Made by a program: the position numbers and the translations under genes
Shown: one piece after another, positions 43,282 through 51,907 of the stretch
How the letters are laid out: every line of letters starts with the position of its first letter
Position numbering within the stretch: the stretch's first letter is position 1
DNA from: Thalassotalea mangrovi
GTDB taxonomy: Bacteria; Pseudomonadota; Gammaproteobacteria; Enterobacterales; Alteromonadaceae
NCBI RefSeq assembly: GCF_005116735.1
Contig: NZ_SWDB01000034.1
Location: forward strand, 1 to 64,000
Length of the DNA: 64,000 nucleotides
Direction: 5' to 3'
The notes under the pieces: generated by a model
The model's input: only the letters and a program-made list of their open reading frames with translations
Database searches by the model: none
Told to the model about the DNA's origin: nothing

Positions 43282-44325
43282 GTGGCTCTTTTTGAACTTG
43301 TCGACTTCGACTACCACGAACAGGTTGTTTATTGCTCCGACGAACAAACCGGTTTAAAAGCAATCATTGCCGTGCATAACACAAACTTAGGCCCTGCAGC
43401 CGGTGGTTGCCGCTTTTGGGACTATGCAAATGAAGATGAAGCGTTGAAAGACGTATTACGTTTATCGAAAGGCATGACTTATAAAAATGCCATGGCCGGC
43501 CTGCACCTTGGTGGCGGTAAAGCGGTTATAATCGGTAATCCAAAATCGCTAAAATCAGAAGAATTGTTTAAAGCCTTTGGCCGCGCGGTTAATAATTTGG
43601 GTGGTCGATATTACACTGCTGAAGATGTGAATATTACGACTGCCGACATGGCTATCGTCAACCAGGAAACTGAGTTTGTTTCCGGGCTTGAAGGTAAAAG
43701 TGGCAACCCTGGACCATTCACAGCTTTGGGTACTTTCTTAGGCATTAAAGCAGCGGTTAAGTTTAAGTTAGGCAAAGACGATTTAAACGGCATTCGCGTT
43801 GCCGTGCAGGGCCTGGGCAGTGTTGGTTATTCACTTTGTGAGAAATTAGTCGCCGCCGGTGCTGAGTTGGTTGTTACTGATATCAACCCAGAAGCGCTTG
43901 AACGCGCGCACCAGGAGTTGAATGCCAAAGTCGTTGGTCTTGATGAAATTTATAGCCAGGACGTTGATGTTTATGCCCCTTGTGCACTGGGTGCGACCAT
44001 TAATGATGAAACCCTATCACAGCTGAAAGCAGTCATTATTGCCGGTTGTGCAAACAATCAACTAGCGGAAGCCAGACACGATCAAGCGGTTAAAGACAAA
44101 GGTATTCTATATGCGCCTGATTATGTCATTAATGCCGGTGGTATCATCAACGTTGCCCTGGAAATTGGTGACGAGCCATACTGTGCCGATAAAGCGACTG
44201 CCTTGGTTGAAGATATCTACAATACGCTAATGGATGTATTTACCAAAGCCGCTGAACAAGGCCTGCCTACGGGTCAGGTTGCCGATCAAATGGCCCGTGA
44301 CATTATTGCTAACGGTCATAAATAA
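43282..44325 (+). CDS. Leucine dehydrogenase (Glu/Leu/Phe/Val dehydrogenase)
   Basis: 347 residues from GTG 43282, preceded by GGAGAAAG; this gives the usual N-terminus (ALFELVDFDYHEQV), whereas the frame open to 43177 adds 35 untypical residues. 'NLGPAAGGCRFW' and 'GMTYKNAMAGLHLGGGKAVI' hold the substrate and catalytic lysines; 'AVQGLGSVGYSLCEKL' binds NAD. It deaminates leucine, valine and isoleucine to 2-oxo acids, the first step of their catabolism. Monocistronic. Confidence 0.88.
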   Translation: MALFELVDFDYHEQVVYCSDEQTGLKAIIAVHNTNLGPAAGGCRFWDYANEDEALKDVLRLSKGMTYKNAMAGLHLGGGKAVIIGNPKSLKSEELFKAFGRAVNNLGGRYYTAEDVNITTADMAIVNQETEFVSGLEGKSGNPGPFTALGTFLGIKAAVKFKLGKDDLNGIRVAVQGLGSVGYSLCEKLVAAGAELVVTDINPEALERAHQELNAKVVGLDEIYSQDVDVYAPCALGATINDETLSQLKAVIIAGCANNQLAEARHDQAVKDKGILYAPDYVINAGGIINVALEIGDEPYCADKATALVEDIYNTLMDVFTKAAEQGLPTGQVADQMARDIIANGHK

Positions 44326-44659
44326 TCCTGGCCCGGCAACCAGGCTTTAATATCATTTCAGATTAAAGATATCATGGGTAGCTGCTAAAGTCGGCTACCC
44401 TAATATTCCCCCCATTAACACCAAAGCCAACTTTGACTGCATTAGTGCTAGAGTACCTAAGAGCGATATTGCTAAAAAATCATGCTGTAGTCTTTACAAA
44501 CCACTTCCCCCACTGCTCATAGCCCATTCGTTGCAAGTTTGAATACCATGCCTTTGATAAACACGAAAAAATCAACGGTACCATGAAATAAACAATCACA
44601 GTTTCTTTTTTTCTGTTAACAGGATACCCTCAAAAGAAAAAATAAATGGATGTTCATCA
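44326..44659. other. Intergenic region upstream of the diguanylate cyclase
   Basis: 334 bp without a gene. A hairpin GGGTAGC/GCTACCC (44376-44400, 11-nt loop) about 50 bp after leucine dehydrogenase may end that transcript. The remainder is AT-rich and should hold the promoter of the GGDEF gene, which I cannot place. Confidence 0.45.
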
Positions 44660-46774
44660 GTGTGGTATCAACGACTATCGGATCCTTTTTCAGGGAAAAA
44701 GGTTGCAACGCACCTTTGCTTAAGTGTTTTCGTATTAATCTTTCTTTATAGCGCTAATGCACTGGCTTATACATTACCAGATCGGGCAAAAGCACTTTTA
44801 TCTGCTGATGAGATAACACAGCTACAGCGAATAGAAACTCTGATCCACAACAGTGACTGGCAACAGTCCAGGCAGGCCATCGAACAATGGCAGCTTAACG
44901 CTGACAACAACCCTTTCCTCAAGCAAGGCCTGGCAGAATCTATGCTTGGTGAAATTGCCATGCAACTTAATGAACATCAACAAGCCAAATTAATGTTCTC
45001 AGCTGCCCGGGATAATTTCGAAAAAATCAATGAACCTGCTCTTATCGCTATGGTCGACAATGATTTAGGGCGAAATTATCGCTTTGTTGCTGAATATGAT
45101 AAAGCCATTATCGCCCATCAACAGGCGCTGAAAACATTCACACACCTTAATGATCAAGCCGGTATTGCCAACCAGTATGCGAACCTTGGATTAATTTATG
45201 AATATCAGGGCCGCTATCAAGAGTCATTGTTGACCGTCGAAAAAGCCCTGAAAATTAACAAGTACCTGAATCGACAGAAAGAAATGGCAGCCAATTCATA
45301 CAACATAGGCTCTATTTATCTCGATATGGGGATGGTAGATACCGCTCTCGATTACTTTCGTGACACCCTGATCATCGACCAATCTACCGGCAATCAAAAA
45401 GACATCGCCTATAGCAACATAAAACTGGCAGATGTGTATTTGAAAATGGCTAATTTGAGTGAGGCCCAGGTACATGCAAGCGAAGCTTTAAAGATATTTA
45501 ACGAACTAAAAACGCCTCGGGACATTGACTGGGCGCGATTAAAAAATGCGGAGATCGGCATCGCAAAGGGTGAGTTAGCGAGTGCCAAAACTACACTGCT
45601 GGATATTTTGCAAAGCCAATATCAGGGATCGCAAAATCTCAAGAACCGAGTCAGGAAATCACTCGCTAAAATAGCGTTACAGGAGGGCGATATTGACAAA
45701 GCGAGTGAGCTGACTGACACCGTAGTCGCCTATTACCAATCACGAAACCAGACAGCGATGCTCGCTGCGCTGAATAGCATGCGCATTGAGATTAGTGTTG
45801 CCAGTGGCGACTATGCCCAGGCTTTTCAGTTACTGAACGATCTAAGAGATCATGAGAAAGAGCTTTTTAGCCGACAAAAATCATTAGAATTAGCCGCCTT
45901 TCAGGCTCGTACTGAAGCGGTTCGCCAGGCACAGACCATCGCCCTGCTGCAAAAGGATAATCAACTCAGTGAAGTCAGGGCGAAGCAGGAACAGCAGCTA
46001 TACCAGTTTCTATACCTGGGTGTAATATTGATTCTTGGCTTAAGTTTTTTAAGCTGGACCCGATGGCAATCGAAAAAGCTCAACAAAAAGCTATCACGCT
46101 TGGTAAAAATCCGTACTAAGGAATTGGAAAGTGCTAACCAGGCGTTACAGGTTGCCTATAAAAGTGCCGAAGAAGCATCGGTAAAAGATAGCCTGACAGG
46201 TCTCAACAATCGCCGTTACCTGGAACAAAATCTGCCTGACGATATAAAATCGGTGCTCAGCCTGCAACAGGGTGACAATGAACAGGACCCGGATCTTTGT
46301 TGCCTGCTGTTAGACATAGATCACTTCAAACAAATTAACGATAACTATGGTCACAAAGAAGGTGACAAAATACTGATAAAAATTGCACAAATTCTTAATG
46401 AGAACGCGCGCCAGTCCGATTATAAAGTTCGCTGGGGCGGCGAAGAATTTTTGTTGGTATTAAGGTTTCAACAGCGAAAACAGGCCAAAATCATGGCAGA
46501 GCGTTTATGCCATGTTATTGAGAAAACTGAATTTTTAACCGAAGCAGGAGATCGCATTTCGGTGACATGTAGCATAGGTTTTGTCAGTTTCCCGGTATTT
46601 AAGTCACAACCAGAAAGCGTCAGTTGGTCAAAAGCCTTAGAAATTGCCGATCATTGTCTGTATGCAGCGAAACATTCAGGCCGTAATGCCTGGATGGGAG
46701 CCCATGGTAGCGATAATAAATCGATGGTGGAAATTGCCAGTGTTACCGGTCTTGAGGTTGAATCTTCGTTTTAA
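44660..46774 (+). CDS. Membrane diguanylate cyclase with TPR sensor domain
   Basis: 704 residues. A signal anchor (about 18-37), then 10-12 helical TPR repeats in the periplasm (about 50-410), a coiled coil, a second membrane helix (about 450-470), and a C-terminal GGDEF domain (about 510-690). The active site is GGEEF near 593-597 in 'RWGGEEFLL', and 'DSLTGLNNRRYL' opens the domain. It should make cyclic di-GMP in response to a periplasmic signal. No obvious RxxD inhibitory site before the active site. GTG start 44660 is the best available; the ribosome-binding site is weak. Confidence 0.85.
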   Translation: MWYQRLSDPFSGKKVATHLCLSVFVLIFLYSANALAYTLPDRAKALLSADEITQLQRIETLIHNSDWQQSRQAIEQWQLNADNNPFLKQGLAESMLGEIAMQLNEHQQAKLMFSAARDNFEKINEPALIAMVDNDLGRNYRFVAEYDKAIIAHQQALKTFTHLNDQAGIANQYANLGLIYEYQGRYQESLLTVEKALKINKYLNRQKEMAANSYNIGSIYLDMGMVDTALDYFRDTLIIDQSTGNQKDIAYSNIKLADVYLKMANLSEAQVHASEALKIFNELKTPRDIDWARLKNAEIGIAKGELASAKTTLLDILQSQYQGSQNLKNRVRKSLAKIALQEGDIDKASELTDTVVAYYQSRNQTAMLAALNSMRIEISVASGDYAQAFQLLNDLRDHEKELFSRQKSLELAAFQARTEAVRQAQTIALLQKDNQLSEVRAKQEQQLYQFLYLGVILILGLSFLSWTRWQSKKLNKKLSRLVKIRTKELESANQALQVAYKSAEEASVKDSLTGLNNRRYLEQNLPDDIKSVLSLQQGDNEQDPDLCCLLLDIDHFKQINDNYGHKEGDKILIKIAQILNENARQSDYKVRWGGEEFLLVLRFQQRKQAKIMAERLCHVIEKTEFLTEAGDRISVTCSIGFVSFPVFKSQPESVSWSKALEIADHCLYAAKHSGRNAWMGAHGSDNKSMVEIASVTGLEVESSF

Positions 46775-46833
46775 TAAAATCAAGGGGTCAGAGTTGTTGA
46801 AAATCAACAACTCTGACCCCTTGATTTTATTAA
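46771..46833. repeat. REP-like perfect palindrome, copy 1
   Basis: Two 30-nt arms (46771-46800 and 46804-46833) are perfectly complementary around the loop AAA. The core reads TCAAGGGGTCAGAGTTGTTGA. It fills the entire gap between the convergent GGDEF and ydiJ genes and includes the GGDEF stop codon. A second copy lies at 57307-57356. It could act as a bidirectional terminator. Confidence 0.9.
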
Positions 46834-46840
46834 GAAAAGA

Positions 46841-49800
46841 CTAATTCAGGTGCTTCAACAAGGCCTGAACCGGATGCTGAAGTTTTTTATCGGTGTAACG
46901 TTTTACCTGACTGCGGCAGGAAAACCCTGTCGCTAATTGCATTTCTGCCGGGCTCTGCTTCAACGGTTGCTGCCAGCTTAATTCAAATAATCCCCGTGAG
47001 TTTTGTTTATTCTGGGTTTCATGACCGTACGTACCCGCCATACCACAACAGCCGACACTGACTGGTTCAAGTGCCAGTCCAAAATGCTTAAAAATTTGCT
47101 GCCAGTGTTTTTCCGTCTGTGCCAATGCCGTTTTCTCGGTGCAATGGGCAAATAATTTAAATGTCTCCGGATTGGAAGTGACGGGTTCTGCGGCCAGGTT
47201 ATCCAGTTCCTGTAATAACCACTCATGACTGAGCTGGACGTTAAAATCACCACGTTGCTCACCTAACACCTGTACATATTCGTCTCGGTAGCAAAGTACC
47301 AAGGATGCATCCAGGCCAACCATTGGAATAGAAAGACGCTGCAATTCATTTAAAAACTCAGCCGAAGTGCTTGCTGTTTTCGCAAATTTAGCAAGAAACC
47401 CTTTAACATGTTGGGGTTTACCATTCGGTTTAAATGGCAACAGAATCGGTCGATAACCGAGGTTTCGTGCCAGGCGCATAAAGTCGGCAACCACCTGTGC
47501 GTCATAGAATGAAGTAAAGGGATCCTGGACAATCAAAACGGTCTTGGCTTTTTCTGCGTCATTGAGTTGCTCTAAGGCATAGACATCAAATTCATCGAAC
47601 TGTTCGTCGCTATGGTATTGCTCCAGGGTAGGAACAGATAACAATGGTGTATCTTCATAACCCAGTACTTTCTTAGAAACCCAGGAAAACACCGGATTAT
47701 CAATGCCAGCGTTCACGGTACGCGGAAACTGAGCCATGATCGGCGCCAGGGTTTCGATATGAGCGACAAAATGGTCTTTTATCGGCCTTAAATAACGGCC
47801 ATAGTAATGGTCAATAAATCTCGCTCTAAAGTCAGGCACATCCACCTTTACCGGACACTGACTCGCACAGGCCTTACAGGCTAAACAACCAGACATGGCT
47901 TCCATCACCTCATGCGAGTAATCGTATTCGCCCACTTTTGCCCGTAATGTATTAGCCGTTTTTAATGCCATGGCTTTTACCGAAAAACCAGAATTACCCT
48001 GTTGTAAGGTTTCTAAATCAACGCCCTTATCCGCCAGCAATCGCAACCATTCTCGCATCAGCCCGGCCCGGCCTTTCGGCGAGTGACGCCTGTCAGCGGT
48101 AATTTTACTCGATGGACACATAGGACTTTTACTATCAAAGTTAAAGCACAGGCCATTACCGTTACAGTTCATCACCGAAGGAAAATCTTCACGGACCTGG
48201 ATTGGTATCAAACGATCAAACGCACCACGTTTCTTATCATCGACACTCACCAGCTTGTCGTCACGCTCCAACGGTATGCAGATCTTCCCCGGGTTCATTT
48301 TGTTCAGGGGGTCAAACGCGGTTTTAATCTTTCTTAACTCTAAGAACAACTCATCGCCGAAAAACTCCGGGCCATACTCGCTGCGATAGCCTTTGCCGTG
48401 TTCACCCCACATTAACCCACCATATTTAGCGGTAAGGGCAACCACTTTATCGGAGATTTCCCGAAGTAAAACTTCTTGTTGCGGGTCACACATATCAAGC
48501 GCTGGACGCACGTGCAGCACGCCCGCGTCAATATGGCCAAACATGCCATAATCGAGATTGTGCTGGTCTAGCAATTCCCGGAATTCAATAATGAAATCGG
48601 CAAGGTTTTCCGGCGGTACGGCAGTATCTTCTGCAAATGCCAAGGGTTTGGCCTGCCCTTTTGCATTCCCCAATAGGCCAACCGCTTTTTTGCGCATCGC
48701 ATAGAGCTTTGAAATGCTACCCAGATCATAAGTAACCTGGTAGCCAATCACCCCTTTCGCTTTTGCCTGATCACCGTTCAACGTCCGCTCAAGGTCGGTG
48801 ATTTTCCGTTCTACATCGGATTGTTCAAAGCCAGTGAATTCCACCAGGTTCAATCCATCCATGACAACACCTGGCACGTCGGTGATCAAATCCTTAACGC
48901 TGTGCCAGACGATATCCTGTTTAGCTAAATTCAAAACCCTGGAATCAACGGTCTCAACACTTAACGCCTTAGCTTCAACCAAATCCGGAGAATGTCGAAG
49001 AGCTGACTCAAAGCTGTCGTATTTAATATTCACCAGGGCCCTGACGTTGGGAATTTCGGTAATATTTAGTTTTGCTACGGCGACAATCGCCAGGCTCCCT
49101 TCCGAGCCGGTGATCAAACGGCCTAAATCAAACTGAGTCAGGCTTGGATCAAAAACGTTTTCCAGATCATAACCGGTTAAAAATCGGTTCAGGCGAGGAA
49201 ATTTAGCTAATATTTTATCGCGATTGTCACCACAGCTACTCAAAGCCGTTCGGTACAGCAACCCTTCTGTGGTATCGAGTGTCGCTTTAGCTTCGGCATC
49301 TTCAATCGGTAATGGCATCGTTTCCAGCAGACTACCATTTGCCAGGATGCTGGTCAGCCCAAGCACATGATCAGAAGTTTTTCCATAAACCAGCGACCCC
49401 TGCCCGGAAGCATCAGTATTGATCATGCCACCAATTGTGGCGCGATTAGACGTCGATAGATCCGGAGAAAAGAAAAATCCATGGGGCTTTAGAAACTCAT
49501 TTAGCTGGTCTTTAACGACTCCCGCCTGCACCCGCACCCAGCGTTCCTGCACATTGATTTCAAGAATGCGGTTCATATAGCGGGACAAGTCGACTACAAT
49601 CCCCGGCGTTAATGACTGGCCATTGGTGCCGGTACCGCCACCTCGGGCAGAGAATTGAATTTCCTGGAACTTTTCAAGATTAGCAAGAGACGTCAGTATC
49701 GAAATATCATCCACTGATTTGGGATGTAATACCGCCTGCGGTATTTGTTGATAGACGCTGTTGTCGGTGGCCACAGCCAAACGCGCACTGTATTGACAGG

Positions 49801-49894
49801 AAATATCACCACGATAGCCACTGGATTTAAGGGTATCGAGATACTTTTGATAAAGCGGTGAAATCAAATCGTCAATATCGAGGCGAGGTAGCAT
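46841..49894 (-). CDS. ydiJ: YdiJ-type FAD-linked oxidase/Fe-S dehydrogenase
   Basis: About 1017 residues from ATG 49894. N-terminal FAD-binding (PCMH) domain with 'ARGGGTGTNGQSL' and 'GGMINTDASGQGSLVYGKTSDHV', the FAD-oxidase C domain, then an iron-sulfur region with 'CLACKACASQCPVKVD' near 670 and a C-terminal CCG-type domain ('VGCCGMAGTYGHE'). The family includes D-2-hydroxyglutarate dehydrogenases; the E. coli homologue is YdiJ. It probably oxidises a D-2-hydroxyacid and passes electrons to the membrane pool. The exact substrate is not certain. Confidence 0.88.
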   Translation of the reverse strand: MLPRLDIDDLISPLYQKYLDTLKSSGYRGDISCQYSARLAVATDNSVYQQIPQAVLHPKSVDDISILTSLANLEKFQEIQFSARGGGTGTNGQSLTPGIVVDLSRYMNRILEINVQERWVRVQAGVVKDQLNEFLKPHGFFFSPDLSTSNRATIGGMINTDASGQGSLVYGKTSDHVLGLTSILANGSLLETMPLPIEDAEAKATLDTTEGLLYRTALSSCGDNRDKILAKFPRLNRFLTGYDLENVFDPSLTQFDLGRLITGSEGSLAIVAVAKLNITEIPNVRALVNIKYDSFESALRHSPDLVEAKALSVETVDSRVLNLAKQDIVWHSVKDLITDVPGVVMDGLNLVEFTGFEQSDVERKITDLERTLNGDQAKAKGVIGYQVTYDLGSISKLYAMRKKAVGLLGNAKGQAKPLAFAEDTAVPPENLADFIIEFRELLDQHNLDYGMFGHIDAGVLHVRPALDMCDPQQEVLLREISDKVVALTAKYGGLMWGEHGKGYRSEYGPEFFGDELFLELRKIKTAFDPLNKMNPGKICIPLERDDKLVSVDDKKRGAFDRLIPIQVREDFPSVMNCNGNGLCFNFDSKSPMCPSSKITADRRHSPKGRAGLMREWLRLLADKGVDLETLQQGNSGFSVKAMALKTANTLRAKVGEYDYSHEVMEAMSGCLACKACASQCPVKVDVPDFRARFIDHYYGRYLRPIKDHFVAHIETLAPIMAQFPRTVNAGIDNPVFSWVSKKVLGYEDTPLLSVPTLEQYHSDEQFDEFDVYALEQLNDAEKAKTVLIVQDPFTSFYDAQVVADFMRLARNLGYRPILLPFKPNGKPQHVKGFLAKFAKTASTSAEFLNELQRLSIPMVGLDASLVLCYRDEYVQVLGEQRGDFNVQLSHEWLLQELDNLAAEPVTSNPETFKLFAHCTEKTALAQTEKHWQQIFKHFGLALEPVSVGCCGMAGTYGHETQNKQNSRGLFELSWQQPLKQSPAEMQLATGFSCRSQVKRYTDKKLQHPVQALLKHLN

Positions 49895-50001
49895 ATACAA
49901 CAAATCACAAGTCCTGGAGAATATGCGCCTATAATGCTAAAAATCACGTTAAAAAACAATTGATTTTAGTGGGCGAAACCAGAAATTGAACTCTGGTTTC
50001 T

Positions 50002-50031
50002 TAGCTGTAAGCTTCAGGCTGCAAGCGGAAA
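50002..50031. repeat. Short 'AGCTGTAAGC' degenerate repeat
   Basis: Reads TTAGCTGTAAGC, TTCAGGCTGCAAGCGG. It has the same unit type as the tracts near 15.7, 33.0, 40.45 and 40.75 kb. It lies in the 280-bp gap between the ydiJ start and the OhrR-like gene, which otherwise shows no feature. Confidence 0.45.
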
Positions 50032-50174
50032 GTAATTTTGTTTTTTTATAAGTTTAAAGCGAGGCTAAAAAAAACTAATACAAATTATTCAATAAGTTGC
50101 GTTCAAATATTCAAACAGGCACGATCAGAACTATGTCTATGGGCTAAGAGTCGGGAGCAGCTGTATTGGGGAAA

Positions 50175-50603
50175 TTACCTGGCCTTTGTCAATTCCTTGT
50201 GAAGTTCCAGGCTCAGTTCCCTGAGTTTTTCAATTCGTTCCAGGCACATATTAGAATTTGCCACTAAAGTTGCCGACAGTTCTTCCGCATCGGCTTGTAA
50301 CTTAACGCCCTTTTCCGTTAAAGAAATCACTTTTTTACGCTCGTCCTCGGTCGAAATCCGACGCGTTAATAAGCCTTTACCTTCGAGTCTTTTTACTATC
50401 GGCGTTAACGTGCCTGAGTCTAAATAGGTATCTTCTGAGAGAGCCTTTAAACTTACGTGATTTTTGCACCACAGGGAGTGCATTACAATGTACTGAGGAT
50501 AAGTGAGATCATAGGCCTCGAGAATCGGCCTGAACGCTCGTATTAGTGCATTGGTGGCGCTGTATAGCGTAAAACACACATTATCAGATAAGCGCTGTGA
50601 CAT
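50175..50603 (-). CDS. MarR-family regulator, OhrR-like
   Basis: 142 residues. The N-terminal 'LSDNVCFTLYSATNALIRAFRPILEAYDLTYPQYIVMHSLW' matches OhrR, with C10 at the place of the peroxide-sensing cysteine. The winged helix follows (about 50-105, 'VSLKALSEDTYLDSGTLTPIVKRLEGKGLLTRR'). OhrR proteins leave DNA when the cysteine is oxidised by organic peroxides. No ohr gene is next to it; the divergent neighbour is an MDR reductase, which is probably the target together with itself. Confidence 0.85.
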   Translation of the reverse strand: MSQRLSDNVCFTLYSATNALIRAFRPILEAYDLTYPQYIVMHSLWCKNHVSLKALSEDTYLDSGTLTPIVKRLEGKGLLTRRISTEDERKKVISLTEKGVKLQADAEELSATLVANSNMCLERIEKLRELSLELHKELTKAR

Positions 50604-50649
50604 AAGATAACTCTTGAGGACTTGGGAATCGTATTATTGCCGCAAAATA

Positions 50650-50663
50650 GTTTGCGCGCAAAT
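50650..50663. promoter_or_regulatory. OhrR-like operator 1
   Basis: A GTTTGCGCGCAAAT palindrome with a 12-bp perfect core TTTGCGCGCAAA, 47 bp upstream of the regulator start. It is identical in its core to operator 2. Confidence 0.75.
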
Positions 50664-50667
50664 TATT

Positions 50668-50698
50668 TTGCTTGCTCCTGAGTTAAAAGTGCTATAAA
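50668..50698 (+). promoter_or_regulatory. Possible promoter of the MDR reductase gene
   Basis: TTGCTT (50668-50673) and TATAAA (50693-50698) with a 19-bp spacer. Operator 2 starts 14 bp after the -10 box, so a bound regulator would block transcription start. Confidence 0.4.
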
Positions 50699-50712
50699 TT
50701 AGCTCGCTAATA

Positions 50713-50726
50713 GTTTGCGCGCAAAC
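50713..50726. promoter_or_regulatory. OhrR-like operator 2
   Basis: A perfect 14-bp palindrome GTTTGCGCGCAAAC, 71 bp upstream of the MDR reductase start. Its centre is 63 bp from that of operator 1, which is six helical turns, so both sites face the same side of the DNA. Confidence 0.75.
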
Positions 50727-50797
50727 ATTTATGACCACTACCCTTGCTAACGAGCGTAACCCGGTCATCAGCTAAACACATTCAGAGGTTCATTATC

Positions 50798-51793
50798 ATG
50801 AAAAGCCAACAAATCCATTTGATTTCTCGCCCTACAGGATTACCAACAGCAGATAACTTTAAGTCGGTTGAGATCACTTTACCTGCTCCTGGTCAAGGCG
50901 AGGTCCTGGTCAAGAATACCTGGATGTCCGTTGACCCATACATGCGTCCTCGAATGATCGATCGTGAATCTTACATTCCACCTTTCCAGCTCGATGAAGT
51001 ACTAGAGGGTGGCGCCATCGGCGAGGTTATTGAGTCTAACAACAGCAATTTTCCGGTTGGCACCAAAGTAAGCCATCTGAGTGGCTGGCGCACCAGCTTT
51101 ATTAGTGATGGTACAGATCTCACCGTATTGCCCGATATTGAGGTGCCGGAGCAACTGTTCCTGGGGACGTTAGGGATGCCAGGGCTTACCGCATGGGCAG
51201 GTTTAACGAAAGTCATTGAGCTTAAAGAATCGGATACAATCTTCGTCTCCGCCGCATCGGGCGCAGTAGGTAGCATCGTCTGCCAAATAGCAAAGTTAAA
51301 AGGTTGCAAAGTCATCGCCTCTGTTGGCTCTGACGAAAAGGCCGAGTTCGTTAAAGCACTCGGCGTTGATGCAGTGATTAATTATAAAAAGGTAGATAAC
51401 CTAACCGAAGCCCTCGAGAAAGCGGCACCAGAAGGCATCGATGTTTATTTTGAAAATGTGGGTGGTGAACATTTAGAAGCCGCGCTGAACGTCATGAATG
51501 ATTATGGCCGCATCCCGGTATGCGGGATGATTTCCTCATATAATGCAGACAAACCTACTCCTGGGCCGAGTAACTTATTCTTTATCAACTCAAAGAAGTT
51601 AACCGTACAAGGCTTTATCGTTATCGATTATTTTGATTGTTTTCCTGAGTTTGTTGCGCAAATGGCAAACTGGATGGCGGAAGGTAAGATTAAATCCGAA
51701 GAAACCATTTACCACGGCCTCGATAACGCCGTTGACGCATTTATCGGCCTTTTTGAAGGGAAAAACAAGGGCAAAATGTTGGTCAAACTATAA
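50798..51793 (+). CDS. MDR-family NADP-dependent oxidoreductase (CurA-like)
   Basis: 331 residues from ATG 50798 (AGAGG upstream). 'VKNTWMSVDPYMRPRM' and 'LGTLGMPGLTAWAGL', then the NADPH motif 'VSAASGAVGSIVCQIAKLKGCKVIASVGS', place it with zinc-free medium-chain reductases such as CurA and leukotriene B4 12-hydroxydehydrogenase, which reduce enone double bonds. Under an OhrR-like regulator it may clear reactive aldehydes or enones made by lipid peroxidation. That role is an inference. Confidence 0.88.
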   Translation: MKSQQIHLISRPTGLPTADNFKSVEITLPAPGQGEVLVKNTWMSVDPYMRPRMIDRESYIPPFQLDEVLEGGAIGEVIESNNSNFPVGTKVSHLSGWRTSFISDGTDLTVLPDIEVPEQLFLGTLGMPGLTAWAGLTKVIELKESDTIFVSAASGAVGSIVCQIAKLKGCKVIASVGSDEKAEFVKALGVDAVINYKKVDNLTEALEKAAPEGIDVYFENVGGEHLEAALNVMNDYGRIPVCGMISSYNADKPTPGPSNLFFINSKKLTVQGFIVIDYFDCFPEFVAQMANWMAEGKIKSEETIYHGLDNAVDAFIGLFEGKNKGKMLVKL

Positions 51794-51835
51794 CCGTCAT
51801 AGATTGGCCTGAAGCCCTTAGGGTTTTGACATAAC

Positions 51836-51867
51836 AAAAAAGAGGATCTCTTCAGATCCTCTTTTTT
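51836..51867 (+). terminator. Bidirectional terminator between the MDR reductase and ppsA
   Basis: Stem AAAAAAGAGGATCT/AGATCCTCTTTTTT with loop CTTC, and T-runs on both strands; it serves the convergent MDR reductase (+) and ppsA (-). Confidence 0.9.
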
Positions 51868-51907
51868 AATCCTGCCTTACGGCACTACTGATTGGCGAAT
51901 CCGCGAA

